Assembly (NCBI RefSeq): GCF_002014985.1
Contig: NZ_MUXU01000034.1
Span: forward strand, 77,940 to 141,939
Direction: 5' to 3'
DNA from: Moraxella caviae
Lineage (GTDB): Bacteria > Pseudomonadota > Gammaproteobacteria > Pseudomonadales > Moraxellaceae
DNA length: 64,000 bases
In this document: in pieces, positions 54,827 through 64,000 of the stretch
How the letters are laid out: each line of letters begins with the position of its first letter
Numbering within the stretch: the stretch's first letter is position 1
Position numbers and translations under genes: made by a program
Notes under the pieces: model-generated
What the model was told of the DNA's origin: nothing
Seen by the model: the letters and a program-made list of their open reading frames with translations, nothing else
The model's database searches: none

Positions 54827-56893
54827 TCAAGGCGTATCCGCACGATACCAATAATCCAAACCCAAACTTGCCTGCGGTGTGCGTGGCGGTGGCGTGATGT
54901 CTTTGTACATGACATAAGTGGCGTTCTCGCCGCCCCACGGAATCATGTATTCGCCCGCCAAAAGCAGCCTGTCAAGCACCTTAGTATAAAGCACGATGTC
55001 GGCACGATTATCCGCCGCAATCAGCCGTGCAATCACTTCGTCCACCGCCGCACTTTTTACGCCAATGCTGTTTTGATTGCCTGCTTCATCAGCCGCTGCC
55101 GAACCCCACAAATACGCCTGCTCCGCCCCCGGTGAGTTGCCCTGCATAAAGCTGTCCACAATCAAATCATAATCAAAGGCACGCTTGGCGGTGATAAAAC
55201 TGGCTCGCTCCATGCGCCGTAAGCGTGCGTCTATGCCCAGCCGTGCCAAATTGCGCACAAAAGGCAGCAGCAAAGGCGCATATTCATCACTGTCTAGCAA
55301 AATCTCAAAACGCACAGGCACGCCTTTTTTATCCACCAAAACGCTTGGCGTGCTGGCGTTTGGCGGCTTGCCATCTGGCGTTTGGTAGCGAAATCCTGCT
55401 TGTAATAACAGCTGCCTTGCCAGCAGTAAATTTTCACGGTGCGAATGTGGCTTGCCGATTTGTAGATAGCTGGGCGTACCCACCAGTGCTGATTTTTCCA
55501 CATCGTCAAGCGGTAAAGACAGTAAAACTTCACGCTCTTTATCGCTTGGCGCACCTGTTGCTGCCAGTTTTGAGCCATAAAAATAGCTGTTTAGACGCTT
55601 GGCATTGACAAACTTCGGCACGCTTTTTGCCCACGACCAATCAAACGCCAAATTCAGCGCACGGCGCACCTTCACATCAGCAAACAGCGCACGGCGTGTG
55701 TTCATCACAAGTCCCTGCATCGGCACAGGATTGGTGTTGGTAAAGCTCTGTTTTACCACGCCTTTTGGGGTAGGCAAGGCATTAAACCTAGCAGGACTGC
55801 TTTCAATCAATAAATTAAATTGCCCTGCCAAAAACGCTTCGCTCGCCACCGCTTCGTCTTGATAGTATACAAAACGAATGCGCTCAAAATTAAACCTGCC
55901 ACGATTCGCCATCACGTCCGCCCCCCAATAATTTGGGTCTTTGGTGTATTCCACCAAGCGAGACGGCTCAATTTTCGTCAGCCGATACGCACCGCTGCCC
56001 ATCAAAGGCGTTAAAGAAACTTTTGTAAAACGTGCGTCAATATCCGCCTTGGCAAATACAGGCATCAGCCCCACATTGGCGAACATTTCAGGGCTGGCAT
56101 GGTCATGAAAATAAAAAATCACTCGCCCATCATCAAGCGCACGCACCGCACGAATACCTGCCAAAAACCCACGCCAAGACATCAAGCCTTTATCTAAAAT
56201 CGCTTCAAAAGTCGCCTGCACATCTGCCGCAGTTACCTGTGTGCCGTCCCAAAATCTCGCCTTGGGATTGATGTGATACACCACCCAGCTTGGGTCATTG
56301 ACATCACGCGTGATGGCGCTGGCAAGCTGCGGATACAGCACAAAGGCTTCGTCCAATGAGCCTGTCATCAAGGTGTCGTAAAGATAATACGTCCCTGCCG
56401 CCGCCACGCCATCATCAATAAAAGCATTGGCGCTGTTAAACGCACCTGTCGCTGTCATGGCAAGCGTGCCGCCTTGTGGCGCGTTGGGATTGGCGTAGGG
56501 CAAATGCTCGGCATTCTCGTATTCGGCATGATTTTTAATGGCGATGGTGGTCGTGGTGATGACGCTTGGCGCATTCAAATCAGGCACGGTCAAATCAGCC
56601 GCAGATGGCTTGTCTTTGGCGGCATTGTCTTGAGCGGCATTGTCTTGGGCGCTATCATTCAAACTGGCAGCTTGAGCGGTTTGGTTGGCGGTTTTCTCGG
56701 TGTCGTTCAAAGAATTGCCACACCCTACCAACGCCAAAACGCTGACTGTTAAAATACCAGCCGCACAAGCCGATATACCCAAATTTTTGGCTGAGTTTTG
56801 TTTGGCGGTATCGCTTGCCCTGTTTTGTTTGGCGCACAAACGTACAGCGCACAGACATTTACTGTACGCTGTACGGGCAAATCTAGCCTTCAT
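54827..56893 (-). CDS. yejA: Extracellular peptide-binding lipoprotein (YejA type, SBP family 5)
   Basis: Substrate-binding component of the peptide importer, expected in the periplasm anchored by lipid. 688 residues: a long basic N-terminus, then a hydrophobic stretch and lipobox ALVGC with Cys at about 58, a low-complexity Asp/Asn/Ala linker (SAQDNAAQDNAAKD), and an SBP_bac_5 domain (about 120-670; AEYENAEHLPYANPNAP, then WVVYHINPKARFWDG). The ATG lies 10 nt beyond the serC stop, implying cotranscription; a TTG at 56923 would overlap serC. E. coli YejA is not lipidated, so the lipobox and linker are notable. Confidence 0.9.
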   Translation of the reverse strand: MKARFARTAYSKCLCAVRLCAKQNRASDTAKQNSAKNLGISACAAGILTVSVLALVGCGNSLNDTEKTANQTAQAASLNDSAQDNAAQDNAAKDKPSAADLTVPDLNAPSVITTTTIAIKNHAEYENAEHLPYANPNAPQGGTLAMTATGAFNSANAFIDDGVAAAGTYYLYDTLMTGSLDEAFVLYPQLASAITRDVNDPSWVVYHINPKARFWDGTQVTAADVQATFEAILDKGLMSWRGFLAGIRAVRALDDGRVIFYFHDHASPEMFANVGLMPVFAKADIDARFTKVSLTPLMGSGAYRLTKIEPSRLVEYTKDPNYWGADVMANRGRFNFERIRFVYYQDEAVASEAFLAGQFNLLIESSPARFNALPTPKGVVKQSFTNTNPVPMQGLVMNTRRALFADVKVRRALNLAFDWSWAKSVPKFVNAKRLNSYFYGSKLAATGAPSDKEREVLLSLPLDDVEKSALVGTPSYLQIGKPHSHRENLLLARQLLLQAGFRYQTPDGKPPNASTPSVLVDKKGVPVRFEILLDSDEYAPLLLPFVRNLARLGIDARLRRMERASFITAKRAFDYDLIVDSFMQGNSPGAEQAYLWGSAAADEAGNQNSIGVKSAAVDEVIARLIAADNRADIVLYTKVLDRLLLAGEYMIPWGGENATYVMYKDITPPPRTPQASLGLDYWYRADTP

Positions 56894-56903
56894 CAACTGC
56901 AAA

Positions 56904-57986
56904 TCAGCCGTGGCGTGCTTCAAATTCTTTCATAAACGCCACCAATGCCGCCACTTGCTCTGGCGTGATGGCGTTATAAATGCTCGCACGCATACCACCC
57001 ACCACACGATGACCTTTTAGGTTTAGTAAGCCCGCCTTTTTGTTTTCTTCCAAGAACAGCTTGTCCAAACCATCGTCCGCCAAGCGAAACGGTACGTTCA
57101 TGATAGAGCGGTGCTTTGGATTGACGTTATTGCTATAAAAATCACTGCCGTCAATGGCTTCGTACAGCATGGCGGCTTTTTTGCGATTTTGTACGGCAAT
57201 CGCTTCCACGCCACCTTGCTCCAGCAGCCATTCAAACACCAAGCCAGACAAATACCACGCAAAAGTCGCAGGCGTGTTGAGCATTGAATCGTTGTCAAAC
57301 TGATTTTTATAATTCATCACATTTGGACAAAATGCACTGGCACGATCCAGCAAATCCTTACGCACGATGACAATCGTCAAACCAGCAGGGCCGATGTTTT
57401 TTTGCGCGCCTGCATAAATCAAACCAAAATCATTGACATTCACAGGCTCAGACAAAATGCACGATGAAAAATCCGCCACGATAGGCGCATTCACTTTTGG
57501 TGTGTCAAAAATCTGCACGCCATGAATGGTCTCGTTTGGGCAATAATGAAAATACGCTGCATTATCCGACAGCTGCCACTCGCTGACATCTGGCACGTCC
57601 GTACCATCACCTGCTGCCACCAAATTCACCTTGCCAAGCCCAAGCGCTGCATAGCGTTCGGCTTCTTTGATCGCCTTTTGCGACCATGCGCCTGTGGTCA
57701 GATAATCTGCTGTGCCGCCATTCATCAAATTAAGCGGAATGGCAGAAAATTGCAACGCCGCGCCGCCTTGTAAAAACAGCACCGCATAATCATCGCTGAT
57801 GCCCATCAGTTTGCGCAAATTGGCTTCGGCACGCTCGGCAACTTCAATATAATCCGCGCTGCGATGGCTGATTTCCATCACCGATGAGCCTTTACCCTGC
57901 CAATCAAGCAGCTCACGCTGGGCGCGCTCAAGCACCACGGTTGGCATAGCGGCTGGGCCTGCACAAAAATTCGCAAAACGATTCAT
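56904..57986 (-). CDS. serC: Phosphoserine aminotransferase
   Basis: Transaminates 3-phosphohydroxypyruvate to phosphoserine, and a similar step in vitamin B6 synthesis. 360 residues starting RFANFCAGPAAMPTVVLERAQ, with the PLP lysine in YAGAQKNIGPAG at about 194 and the C-terminal KGHRVVGGMRASIYNA. AAGGAAAACTT precedes the ATG. It is directly followed by yejA. Confidence 0.97.
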   Translation of the reverse strand: MNRFANFCAGPAAMPTVVLERAQRELLDWQGKGSSVMEISHRSADYIEVAERAEANLRKLMGISDDYAVLFLQGGAALQFSAIPLNLMNGGTADYLTTGAWSQKAIKEAERYAALGLGKVNLVAAGDGTDVPDVSEWQLSDNAAYFHYCPNETIHGVQIFDTPKVNAPIVADFSSCILSEPVNVNDFGLIYAGAQKNIGPAGLTIVIVRKDLLDRASAFCPNVMNYKNQFDNDSMLNTPATFAWYLSGLVFEWLLEQGGVEAIAVQNRKKAAMLYEAIDGSDFYSNNVNPKHRSIMNVPFRLADDGLDKLFLEENKKAGLLNLKGHRVVGGMRASIYNAITPEQVAALVAFMKEFEARHG

Positions 57987-58052
57987 AAGTTTTCCTTAAT
58001 AAATGTGGATAAAAACACAGTAAATTTTCGTTCAATCAACGCTTATTTTTCG

Positions 58053-58240
58053 TCATAAAAAGATGAGTATGCCGTCAATATCTGGTGATAATAAGTGCTG
58101 CGTGCCGATGTAATCAATACAAAGTGCAAGGCGAAATTGTACTGCCATAAGGCATAGCGCGCCCCCACGCTTAGCAAAGTAAAGATGACTTGCTTCGCCC
58201 CAAGTCTGGGCTTGATATTCGCCCAACATACTCAAAACTA
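58053..58240. repeat. Unexplained GC-richer block between serC and the DIP1984 gene
   Basis: This block stands out from its AT-rich flanks by composition. Its minus strand has an open frame of 60 codons (58053-58235) that starts MSMLGEYQAQTWGEASH and lacks a ribosome binding site and promoter. I suspect a dispersed intergenic repeat of the Moraxella/Psychrobacter group that happens to be open, rather than a gene. That rests on recollection and composition only. It separates serC from its upstream neighbour. Confidence 0.35.
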
Positions 58241-58244
58241 AAAA

Positions 58245-58263
58245 TATTTAGACAATCTAAATA
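58245..58263 (-). terminator. AT-only hairpin terminator of the DIP1984-family gene
   Basis: TATTTAGA-CAA-TCTAAATA is a perfect 8-bp hairpin; on the minus strand TTTTTAG follows. It lies 11 nt after the gene's stop. Confidence 0.6.
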
Positions 58264-58273
58264 ATAAAACCAA

Positions 58274-58759
58274 TCACTCAGCCCTATTATTCACACGCCC
58301 ATCATCAATCAAAGACACTTGCCAATTTGCCGCCTGAATCGCCATATTCAGCGCACGCAATTTGACTGCAATGTCGTCCGCTTGCTTTTGCAAGGCTTTG
58401 ACATCAACCAAAGACTGCCATTTAATTTCGTTACGCCCATAACGCTGGCTTGGCGTGGCAGCTTCAATGGCGCTTAGCAATAATTTGTGCTGCTGCTCGT
58501 ATTCATCACGCAGTGCCAGTGCCTGCAGCATGGGCTGCCCATCAGCAAGAGTAGCGGTAGCGTTGGTGCGGTGAATTTGATAAATCAGCGCATGCAGCTC
58601 ACGGCTCACCTGCATCAGCTCAGCCAAAAGCTCGTCAGGTGCTTCGGCAGGCTCGCTGTCTTCTTGCACCAGCACATTGGCGTGCAGGCGTGCTTGCAAA
58701 GACTGAAATTTCTTTTGTAAATCGCTGCGGATAATCAGCGCTTCGGCAAGTTTCATCAT
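58274..58759 (-). CDS. DIP1984-family protein
   Basis: Small cytoplasmic protein of a conserved family (DIP1984, sometimes labelled septicolysin) of unknown function. 161 residues, almost wholly helical with coiled-coil-like heptads (KLAEALIIRSDLQKKFQSL, ALQKQADDIAVKLRALNM), and the family's conserved N-terminal segment. Start at the first of two consecutive ATG codons; neither has a strong ribosome binding site. It begins 21 nt after the flavoprotein gene, so is likely part of the trmB operon. Confidence 0.8.
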   Translation of the reverse strand: MMKLAEALIIRSDLQKKFQSLQARLHANVLVQEDSEPAEAPDELLAELMQVSRELHALIYQIHRTNATATLADGQPMLQALALRDEYEQQHKLLLSAIEAATPSQRYGRNEIKWQSLVDVKALQKQADDIAVKLRALNMAIQAANWQVSLIDDGRVNNRAE

Positions 58760-58780
58760 AAAATCAGATTTAGCTAAATA

Positions 58781-60106
58781 TCAACTTTTCGGTTCAACCG
58801 TCAAAAACTGTGCCACATTATGCCCAACTTTGCGCCCCATTGCAAGACACGCCGTCAGCAAATAGCCGCCAGTCGGTGCGTCCCAATCCAGCATTTCGCC
58901 AGCACAAAACACAAAAGGATTGCTTTTTAGTTGCAATGCGTCATTCACCGCTGAAAAACGCACGCCGCCGCCTGTGCTGATGGCTTCGTCCATTGGGCGA
59001 AATCCTGTGAGTGGTACGGGTAAATTTTTGATGGCGTGGGCGATGTGGCTGCGGTTTGTCCAGCTTTCTTTTGGTACACATTCACGCAAAATCGTGATTT
59101 TAACCGCATCCAAGCCCGCCTTTTTTAGGCAAGTGGTGAGTGAGCGTTTTTTGTCTTTTAATGCCGCCAAAATCTCACGCTCGCTGCGCTCTGGCAATAA
59201 ATCCAGCCACAGCGTGAAGGCAGATTTGCCAGTTTGGCTCGCTTGCTGCGTCTGTCTGAGCGCACGCCCCAGCCGATAAATCACGCCACTTTCTAGCCCA
59301 TAATGACTCACCACAATATCGCCTATGGCGGTGGTTTCTGGCGTGTTTTGCGGTGTGTTTGCGGTCGGCTGAGCTTTGTGGTGCGTATTTTCCAAGCAAA
59401 CTTTCGCCTGCACACGTTTTAACGCTTGCCCAAAAATCGGTGCGGCAAAGGGCGACCACGCACAGCACACGCCCACATTGCTGGCGAACAGTGGCGCAAG
59501 CTCATCATCAGCAAACCACGCCTGCCATGCGCCATCACTGCCAAGCCGTGCGTACGAACCGCCACCGCACGCTAGGATAATCGCCGAAAAAGTATGCGTT
59601 TGGCAAGCGCTCGTCTCGTCCACGATTTCAAGCGTATTGCCACAAATCTTTTGCACACGGTGGCGGTAGAAAAAGCGCACGCCTTGATGATGCAGCCTGC
59701 CAAGCCACGCACGCAAAAACTTAGAAGCCTTCATCTCTACAGGAAAAATGCGCCCACTTGAGCCGATATACGTCTGCACGCCCAAGTCGTCAAGCCACGC
59801 ACGGATTGCGTCTGCGCCAAAATCCGCCACCATCTTGGCAAGTGGCTCGCTTGGTGCATAACGGCTGACAAATTGCTCGCTGGGCTCGGCATGAGAAATG
59901 TTTAAGCCTGTCTTGCCTGCCCATAAAATCTTACGCCCTGCACTGGGCATTTGCTCGTACACAAACACACGCACGCCCTTGGCAGACAGCACTTCAGCCG
60001 CCATCAGCCCTGCTGCGCCCGCACCCACAATGGCAACGGTTTTATCGTGTGCGCCTGCTTGCAAATCACCACTTGCTCTGGCAGGCGTGTTTTGCCCATC
60101 ATTCAT
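58781..60106 (-). CDS. FAD-dependent oxidoreductase, HI0933/TIGR03862 family
   Basis: Flavoprotein of the BaiN/HI0933-like group. 441 residues from the ATG that overlaps the trmB stop. The dinucleotide-binding motif AIVGAGAAGLMAAEVL lies at about 25-40, with AGRKILWAGKTGLNISH after it, ILACGGGSYARLGSDG in the middle, and GGGVRFSAVND...FCAGEMLDWDAPTGGY near the C-terminus. These are typical for the family. The physiological substrate is unknown. The frame is open to 60160, but that extension runs inside trmB. Confidence 0.88.
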   Translation of the reverse strand: MNDGQNTPARASGDLQAGAHDKTVAIVGAGAAGLMAAEVLSAKGVRVFVYEQMPSAGRKILWAGKTGLNISHAEPSEQFVSRYAPSEPLAKMVADFGADAIRAWLDDLGVQTYIGSSGRIFPVEMKASKFLRAWLGRLHHQGVRFFYRHRVQKICGNTLEIVDETSACQTHTFSAIILACGGGSYARLGSDGAWQAWFADDELAPLFASNVGVCCAWSPFAAPIFGQALKRVQAKVCLENTHHKAQPTANTPQNTPETTAIGDIVVSHYGLESGVIYRLGRALRQTQQASQTGKSAFTLWLDLLPERSEREILAALKDKKRSLTTCLKKAGLDAVKITILRECVPKESWTNRSHIAHAIKNLPVPLTGFRPMDEAISTGGGVRFSAVNDALQLKSNPFVFCAGEMLDWDAPTGGYLLTACLAMGRKVGHNVAQFLTVEPKS

Positions 60107-60869
60107 GCGCACGCTCGTCATCACAGCTGGCATCGCCTTTTGTGCCGTCAAATTCATCAAAACGTGTGCGATAATAATTTGGCTTAAACATCACAAGCTG
60201 CTGGCACATCTCGCCGCGCGCCAAATATTTGACTTCAAAATGCGTGCGTGCCGAATTGGCGCTGATTTGCTGCTTTTGATAAGGCAGCAGCCACGTTTGG
60301 TTCAGCAAGTTTTCCGCTTCGTCAATGTACTCGGCAATGTTACTTGCCAGCACGATGGGCGCACCTGCTTTGAGCCGTGAAATCAAAAATTCAAAAAACG
60401 GCATATTCAGCCAGCGTTGGTTTTTGTTGTGCGGCTCAGGATTGGGGTACAAAATGAACACGCCATCAAGCGAAGCTGGCGGCAAAAAATGTACCGCAAA
60501 CGCCATCGCATCTGCGTGTACAGCGTCCAAATTTTCAAGGCTTGCAATCGCTGCGTCTTGTTCTGCCACGCCTGCTTTGGTGCGCACCGCTTTGGCAAAG
60601 GCGGCGAATTTTTCGCTCGTGCGCTCAGCGGCAATCAAGCGTTTATCAGCGTGTTCACTGGCGAATAATAACGCGTGCTTGCCCTTGCCTGCGCCAATCT
60701 CAAAAAACAGCGGTCTTGCGTCCAACGCTGGCAATACGATGTTTTTAGGACGGCTTAATTTGTCAGCGGCAAATTGACGCACAAAACGGTGCGAGACTTT
60801 GGCGCTCATTTGCTCGGCGTGATTTGTCAGAGTTTGTGCGGTATCGGCTGGGTTGGCTGCGGTGTTCAT
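60099..60869 (-). CDS. trmB: tRNA (guanine-N7-)-methyltransferase
   Basis: SAM-dependent methylation of G46 in tRNA. 256 residues with the SAM-binding motif FFEIGAGKGKHALLFA near 52, a catalytic-region segment FILYPNPEPHNKNQRWLNMPFF (as FILYPNPEPHNKNQ and RWLNMPFF) and the C-terminal SAN-type ARTHFEVKYLARGE. A clear extended -10 promoter lies 64 nt upstream. Its stop overlaps the flavoprotein start, so at least those two genes are translationally coupled. Confidence 0.93.
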   Translation of the reverse strand: MNTAANPADTAQTLTNHAEQMSAKVSHRFVRQFAADKLSRPKNIVLPALDARPLFFEIGAGKGKHALLFASEHADKRLIAAERTSEKFAAFAKAVRTKAGVAEQDAAIASLENLDAVHADAMAFAVHFLPPASLDGVFILYPNPEPHNKNQRWLNMPFFEFLISRLKAGAPIVLASNIAEYIDEAENLLNQTWLLPYQKQQISANSARTHFEVKYLARGEMCQQLVMFKPNYYRTRFDEFDGTKGDASCDDERAHE

Positions 60870-60932
60870 AAATTTGGGCGTTTGCGATGTTGTTTAAATT
60901 TGGGTTTGAAATTGGGTAAGCTAAATCTCAAC

Positions 60933-60941
60933 ATTATAACA
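60933..60941 (-). promoter_or_regulatory. Extended -10 promoter of trmB
   Basis: On the minus strand TGT is followed by TATAAT, 64 nt before the trmB ATG. Confidence 0.65.
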
Positions 60942-61106
60942 CAAGACACGCCAACATTTTGTCTTTATCCAAGCAATTTATCCGCCGAATTGTTCGCCAA
61001 TTTAGCCGCCAAACGCCTGCAGGCTTATCAATGATTTGGCTAAACACAGCAAAATCCACACGCCAACAGCCACACCAAAGCCAACTTTAGCAAGCGCACC
61101 AATTCG

Positions 61107-61115
61107 TGATATAAT
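61107..61115 (+). promoter_or_regulatory. Extended -10 promoter of the rnhA-dnaQ fusion gene
   Basis: TGA followed by a perfect TATAAT, 41 nt upstream of the ATG. It faces away from the trmB promoter across 165 bp. Confidence 0.65.
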
Positions 61116-61155
61116 AGCACTTTAAAGCATTCATCACGACAAACAAACTTAAACC

Positions 61156-62712
<1,557 letters not shown>

Positions 62713-62787
62713 GTAAACGCACGGCAATTTTGACAGCGTTTTTACACTAAACCTTTGATTTATCACGATATTTACCCATCATCACCC

Positions 62788-63807
62788 ATGAAAAATTCGC
62801 CCAAAAAAGCCCTAATCATTCACCGTGAAAGCGTGCTGTGCGCTGATGGTACGCCTGCTTTGTGCAGTATCAGCGAAGAGATTCTCCGCACGAAAAATGA
62901 CGCAGGATTTGCGGTTAATTTAGGATTTTTTGAAGCGCATGGTGAGAATGCCGATGATAATTCGGTTGATGATTCAGCCAATAACTCAGTTGATAAATCG
63001 CACACCAACACAAACCAAACCGCCGCCAGTTGCGGTGCATTGGATGACTGCGATGTGTTTGATGGCATTTCGGCAAATCATCTTTACGTCATTTCTCTGG
63101 ATTACGCCCTTTCTTGTGGCGTGATTGGACAGCATGGCGATGTGTTTTTAAGCAGCGAATACAAATCGCTGCAACTGGTGGAATATCGCAACTTAGTCAG
63201 CCATCACAGCCGCCACGCCAACGAACTCATCAGCCGTGCCATTCAGCTAAGCCTTTGGCAAGCCGACCACCGCTTTTGTTCACGCTGCGCTGCGCCCACA
63301 CGCAAGCACCATTTTGAGCATGCCATGGTTTGCCCACGCTGCCGCCACCGTGCTTATCCTAGGGTGCAGCCGTGTATCATCGTTGCCATCACACGCACGC
63401 ACCCCACAGGCGGACAGCCGCAAATTCTTTTGGCGCTGCACCAACGCCACACCGCCACAGGTATGTACGGCTTGGTGGCTGGCTTCGTGGAGGCTGGCGA
63501 ATCGCTGGAATCTGCGGTGCGCCGTGAAGTCTTGGAAGAAGTTGGGCTGACGATTGACGAGCCACGCTACATCGGCAGCCAGCCTTGGCCTTATCCTACG
63601 AACATCATGCTGGGATTTACCGCCAACTGGGCGGGTGGCGAGATTTGCGTGCAGCCCAATGAAATCACCGATGCTAAGTTTTTTGACCTTGACAAACTTC
63701 CACGCATTCCTGCGGTGGGGACGATTGCGCATGAGTTGATTGTAAATGTGTTGTCCGCACACGGTGTGGATTTGGCGGATAATCAGCCTGTCAGCCAAAC
63801 CGATTGA
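62788..63807 (+). CDS. nudC: NADH pyrophosphatase / RNA decapping Nudix hydrolase NudC
   Basis: Cleaves NAD(H) to NMN(H) and AMP and removes NAD caps from RNA. 339 residues from ATG MKNSPKK. It has an N-terminal domain, a zinc ribbon with FCSRCAAP and MVCPRCRHRAYPR (four Cys), then the Nudix box GFVEAGESLESAVRREVLEE extending to VGL, and the NudC-specific SQPWPYPTNIMLGF. The N-terminal domain contains an insert (about 50-90) rich in Asp, Asn and Ser that makes it longer than E. coli NudC (257). It follows the rnhA-dnaQ fusion by 75 nt and may share its promoter. Confidence 0.93.
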   Translation: MKNSPKKALIIHRESVLCADGTPALCSISEEILRTKNDAGFAVNLGFFEAHGENADDNSVDDSANNSVDKSHTNTNQTAASCGALDDCDVFDGISANHLYVISLDYALSCGVIGQHGDVFLSSEYKSLQLVEYRNLVSHHSRHANELISRAIQLSLWQADHRFCSRCAAPTRKHHFEHAMVCPRCRHRAYPRVQPCIIVAITRTHPTGGQPQILLALHQRHTATGMYGLVAGFVEAGESLESAVRREVLEEVGLTIDEPRYIGSQPWPYPTNIMLGFTANWAGGEICVQPNEITDAKFFDLDKLPRIPAVGTIAHELIVNVLSAHGVDLADNQPVSQTD

Positions 63808-64000
63808 TGGTTGTTTATTGATGATTGTTTATTGGCTTGATTTGATATTGCAATTCAACGCTATTTACAGATTAAATTCAGAAAGAAAATTTAATAAATT
63901 CAATGGGTTGTAAAATATATTTTTGAAATTTTAGCCGATTTGGCTTACAAACCGCTCTTTTTATTGTTCATTTTTTAAAACGGCTATTTTCAAAATCAGG

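Noticed and set aside
58053..58235. 60-codon frame upstream of serC as a gene
   Set aside because: No ribosome binding site or promoter is seen and composition suggests a repeat; kept as a repeat candidate instead of a CDS.

Overview
The window looks like ordinary chromosome from a Moraxellaceae gammaproteobacterium, most likely Moraxella or a close relative. The evidence is moderate GC, AT-rich intergenic DNA, typical gammaproteobacterial operons (yajC-secD-secF, accB-accC, tolQRAB, rluD-pgeF, yejABEF, cysTWA) and products that read like Moraxella/Psychrobacter/Acinetobacter proteins. This is judged from protein content only, without a database search. About 46 protein genes are supported. 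I see no rRNA, tRNA, CRISPR array, prophage or intact insertion sequence.

Layout. 71-9320: a CNNM/CBS membrane protein, the Sec accessory operon yajC-secD-secF, an EamA exporter, a LOG-family phosphoribohydrolase and accB-accC. 9941-22465 (minus strand): a LysR regulator, dnaX, lysS, prfA, a FabH-like ketoacyl synthase and the large helicase hrpA. 22656-26895 (plus): tolQ-tolR-tolA-tolB followed by a small lipoprotein where pal is expected. 27089-33954 (minus): flavodoxin, pgeF, rluD, gyrA and a GacA/UvrY-type response regulator. 34274-40285 (plus): a Uma2-type nuclease, sulfate transport genes cysT-cysW-cysA, an unknown gene and brnQ. 40756-48426 (plus): an NhaC-type antiporter split by a frameshift, ornithine aminotransferase (rocD), arginase (rocF) and bifunctional putA. 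48619-56893 (minus): a Yej-type peptide ABC transporter interrupted by gloB and mntP. 56904-60869 (minus): serC, a DIP1984-family protein, a flavoprotein and trmB. 61156-63807 (plus): a fused RNase HI-DNA polymerase III epsilon protein and nudC.

How genes work together. Arginase makes ornithine and urea, ornithine aminotransferase makes glutamate semialdehyde/P5C, and the P5C dehydrogenase half of PutA oxidises this to glutamate, so 40.7-48.4 kb reads as an arginine/ornithine/proline catabolic island with its own antiporter. Its antiporter leader carries five GGA motifs, four of them in the loops of small predicted hairpins. That pattern suggests control by a CsrA/RsmA-type protein, and a GacA-like regulator lies 7 kb away. 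putA is preceded by a strong promoter and an 80-nt terminator-like hairpin that may be an attenuator or a small RNA.

The most unusual observations are the RnhA-DnaQ fusion, the two-base duplication splitting nhaC, the GGA-hairpin leader, the putA leader RNA, twelve helically phased A/T tracts upstream of accBC, a perfect 16-bp inverted repeat between tolQ and tolR, the absence of a Pal domain after tolB, and a 250-residue low-complexity linker in DnaX. Promoters repeatedly show an extended -10 of the form TGnTAyAAT.
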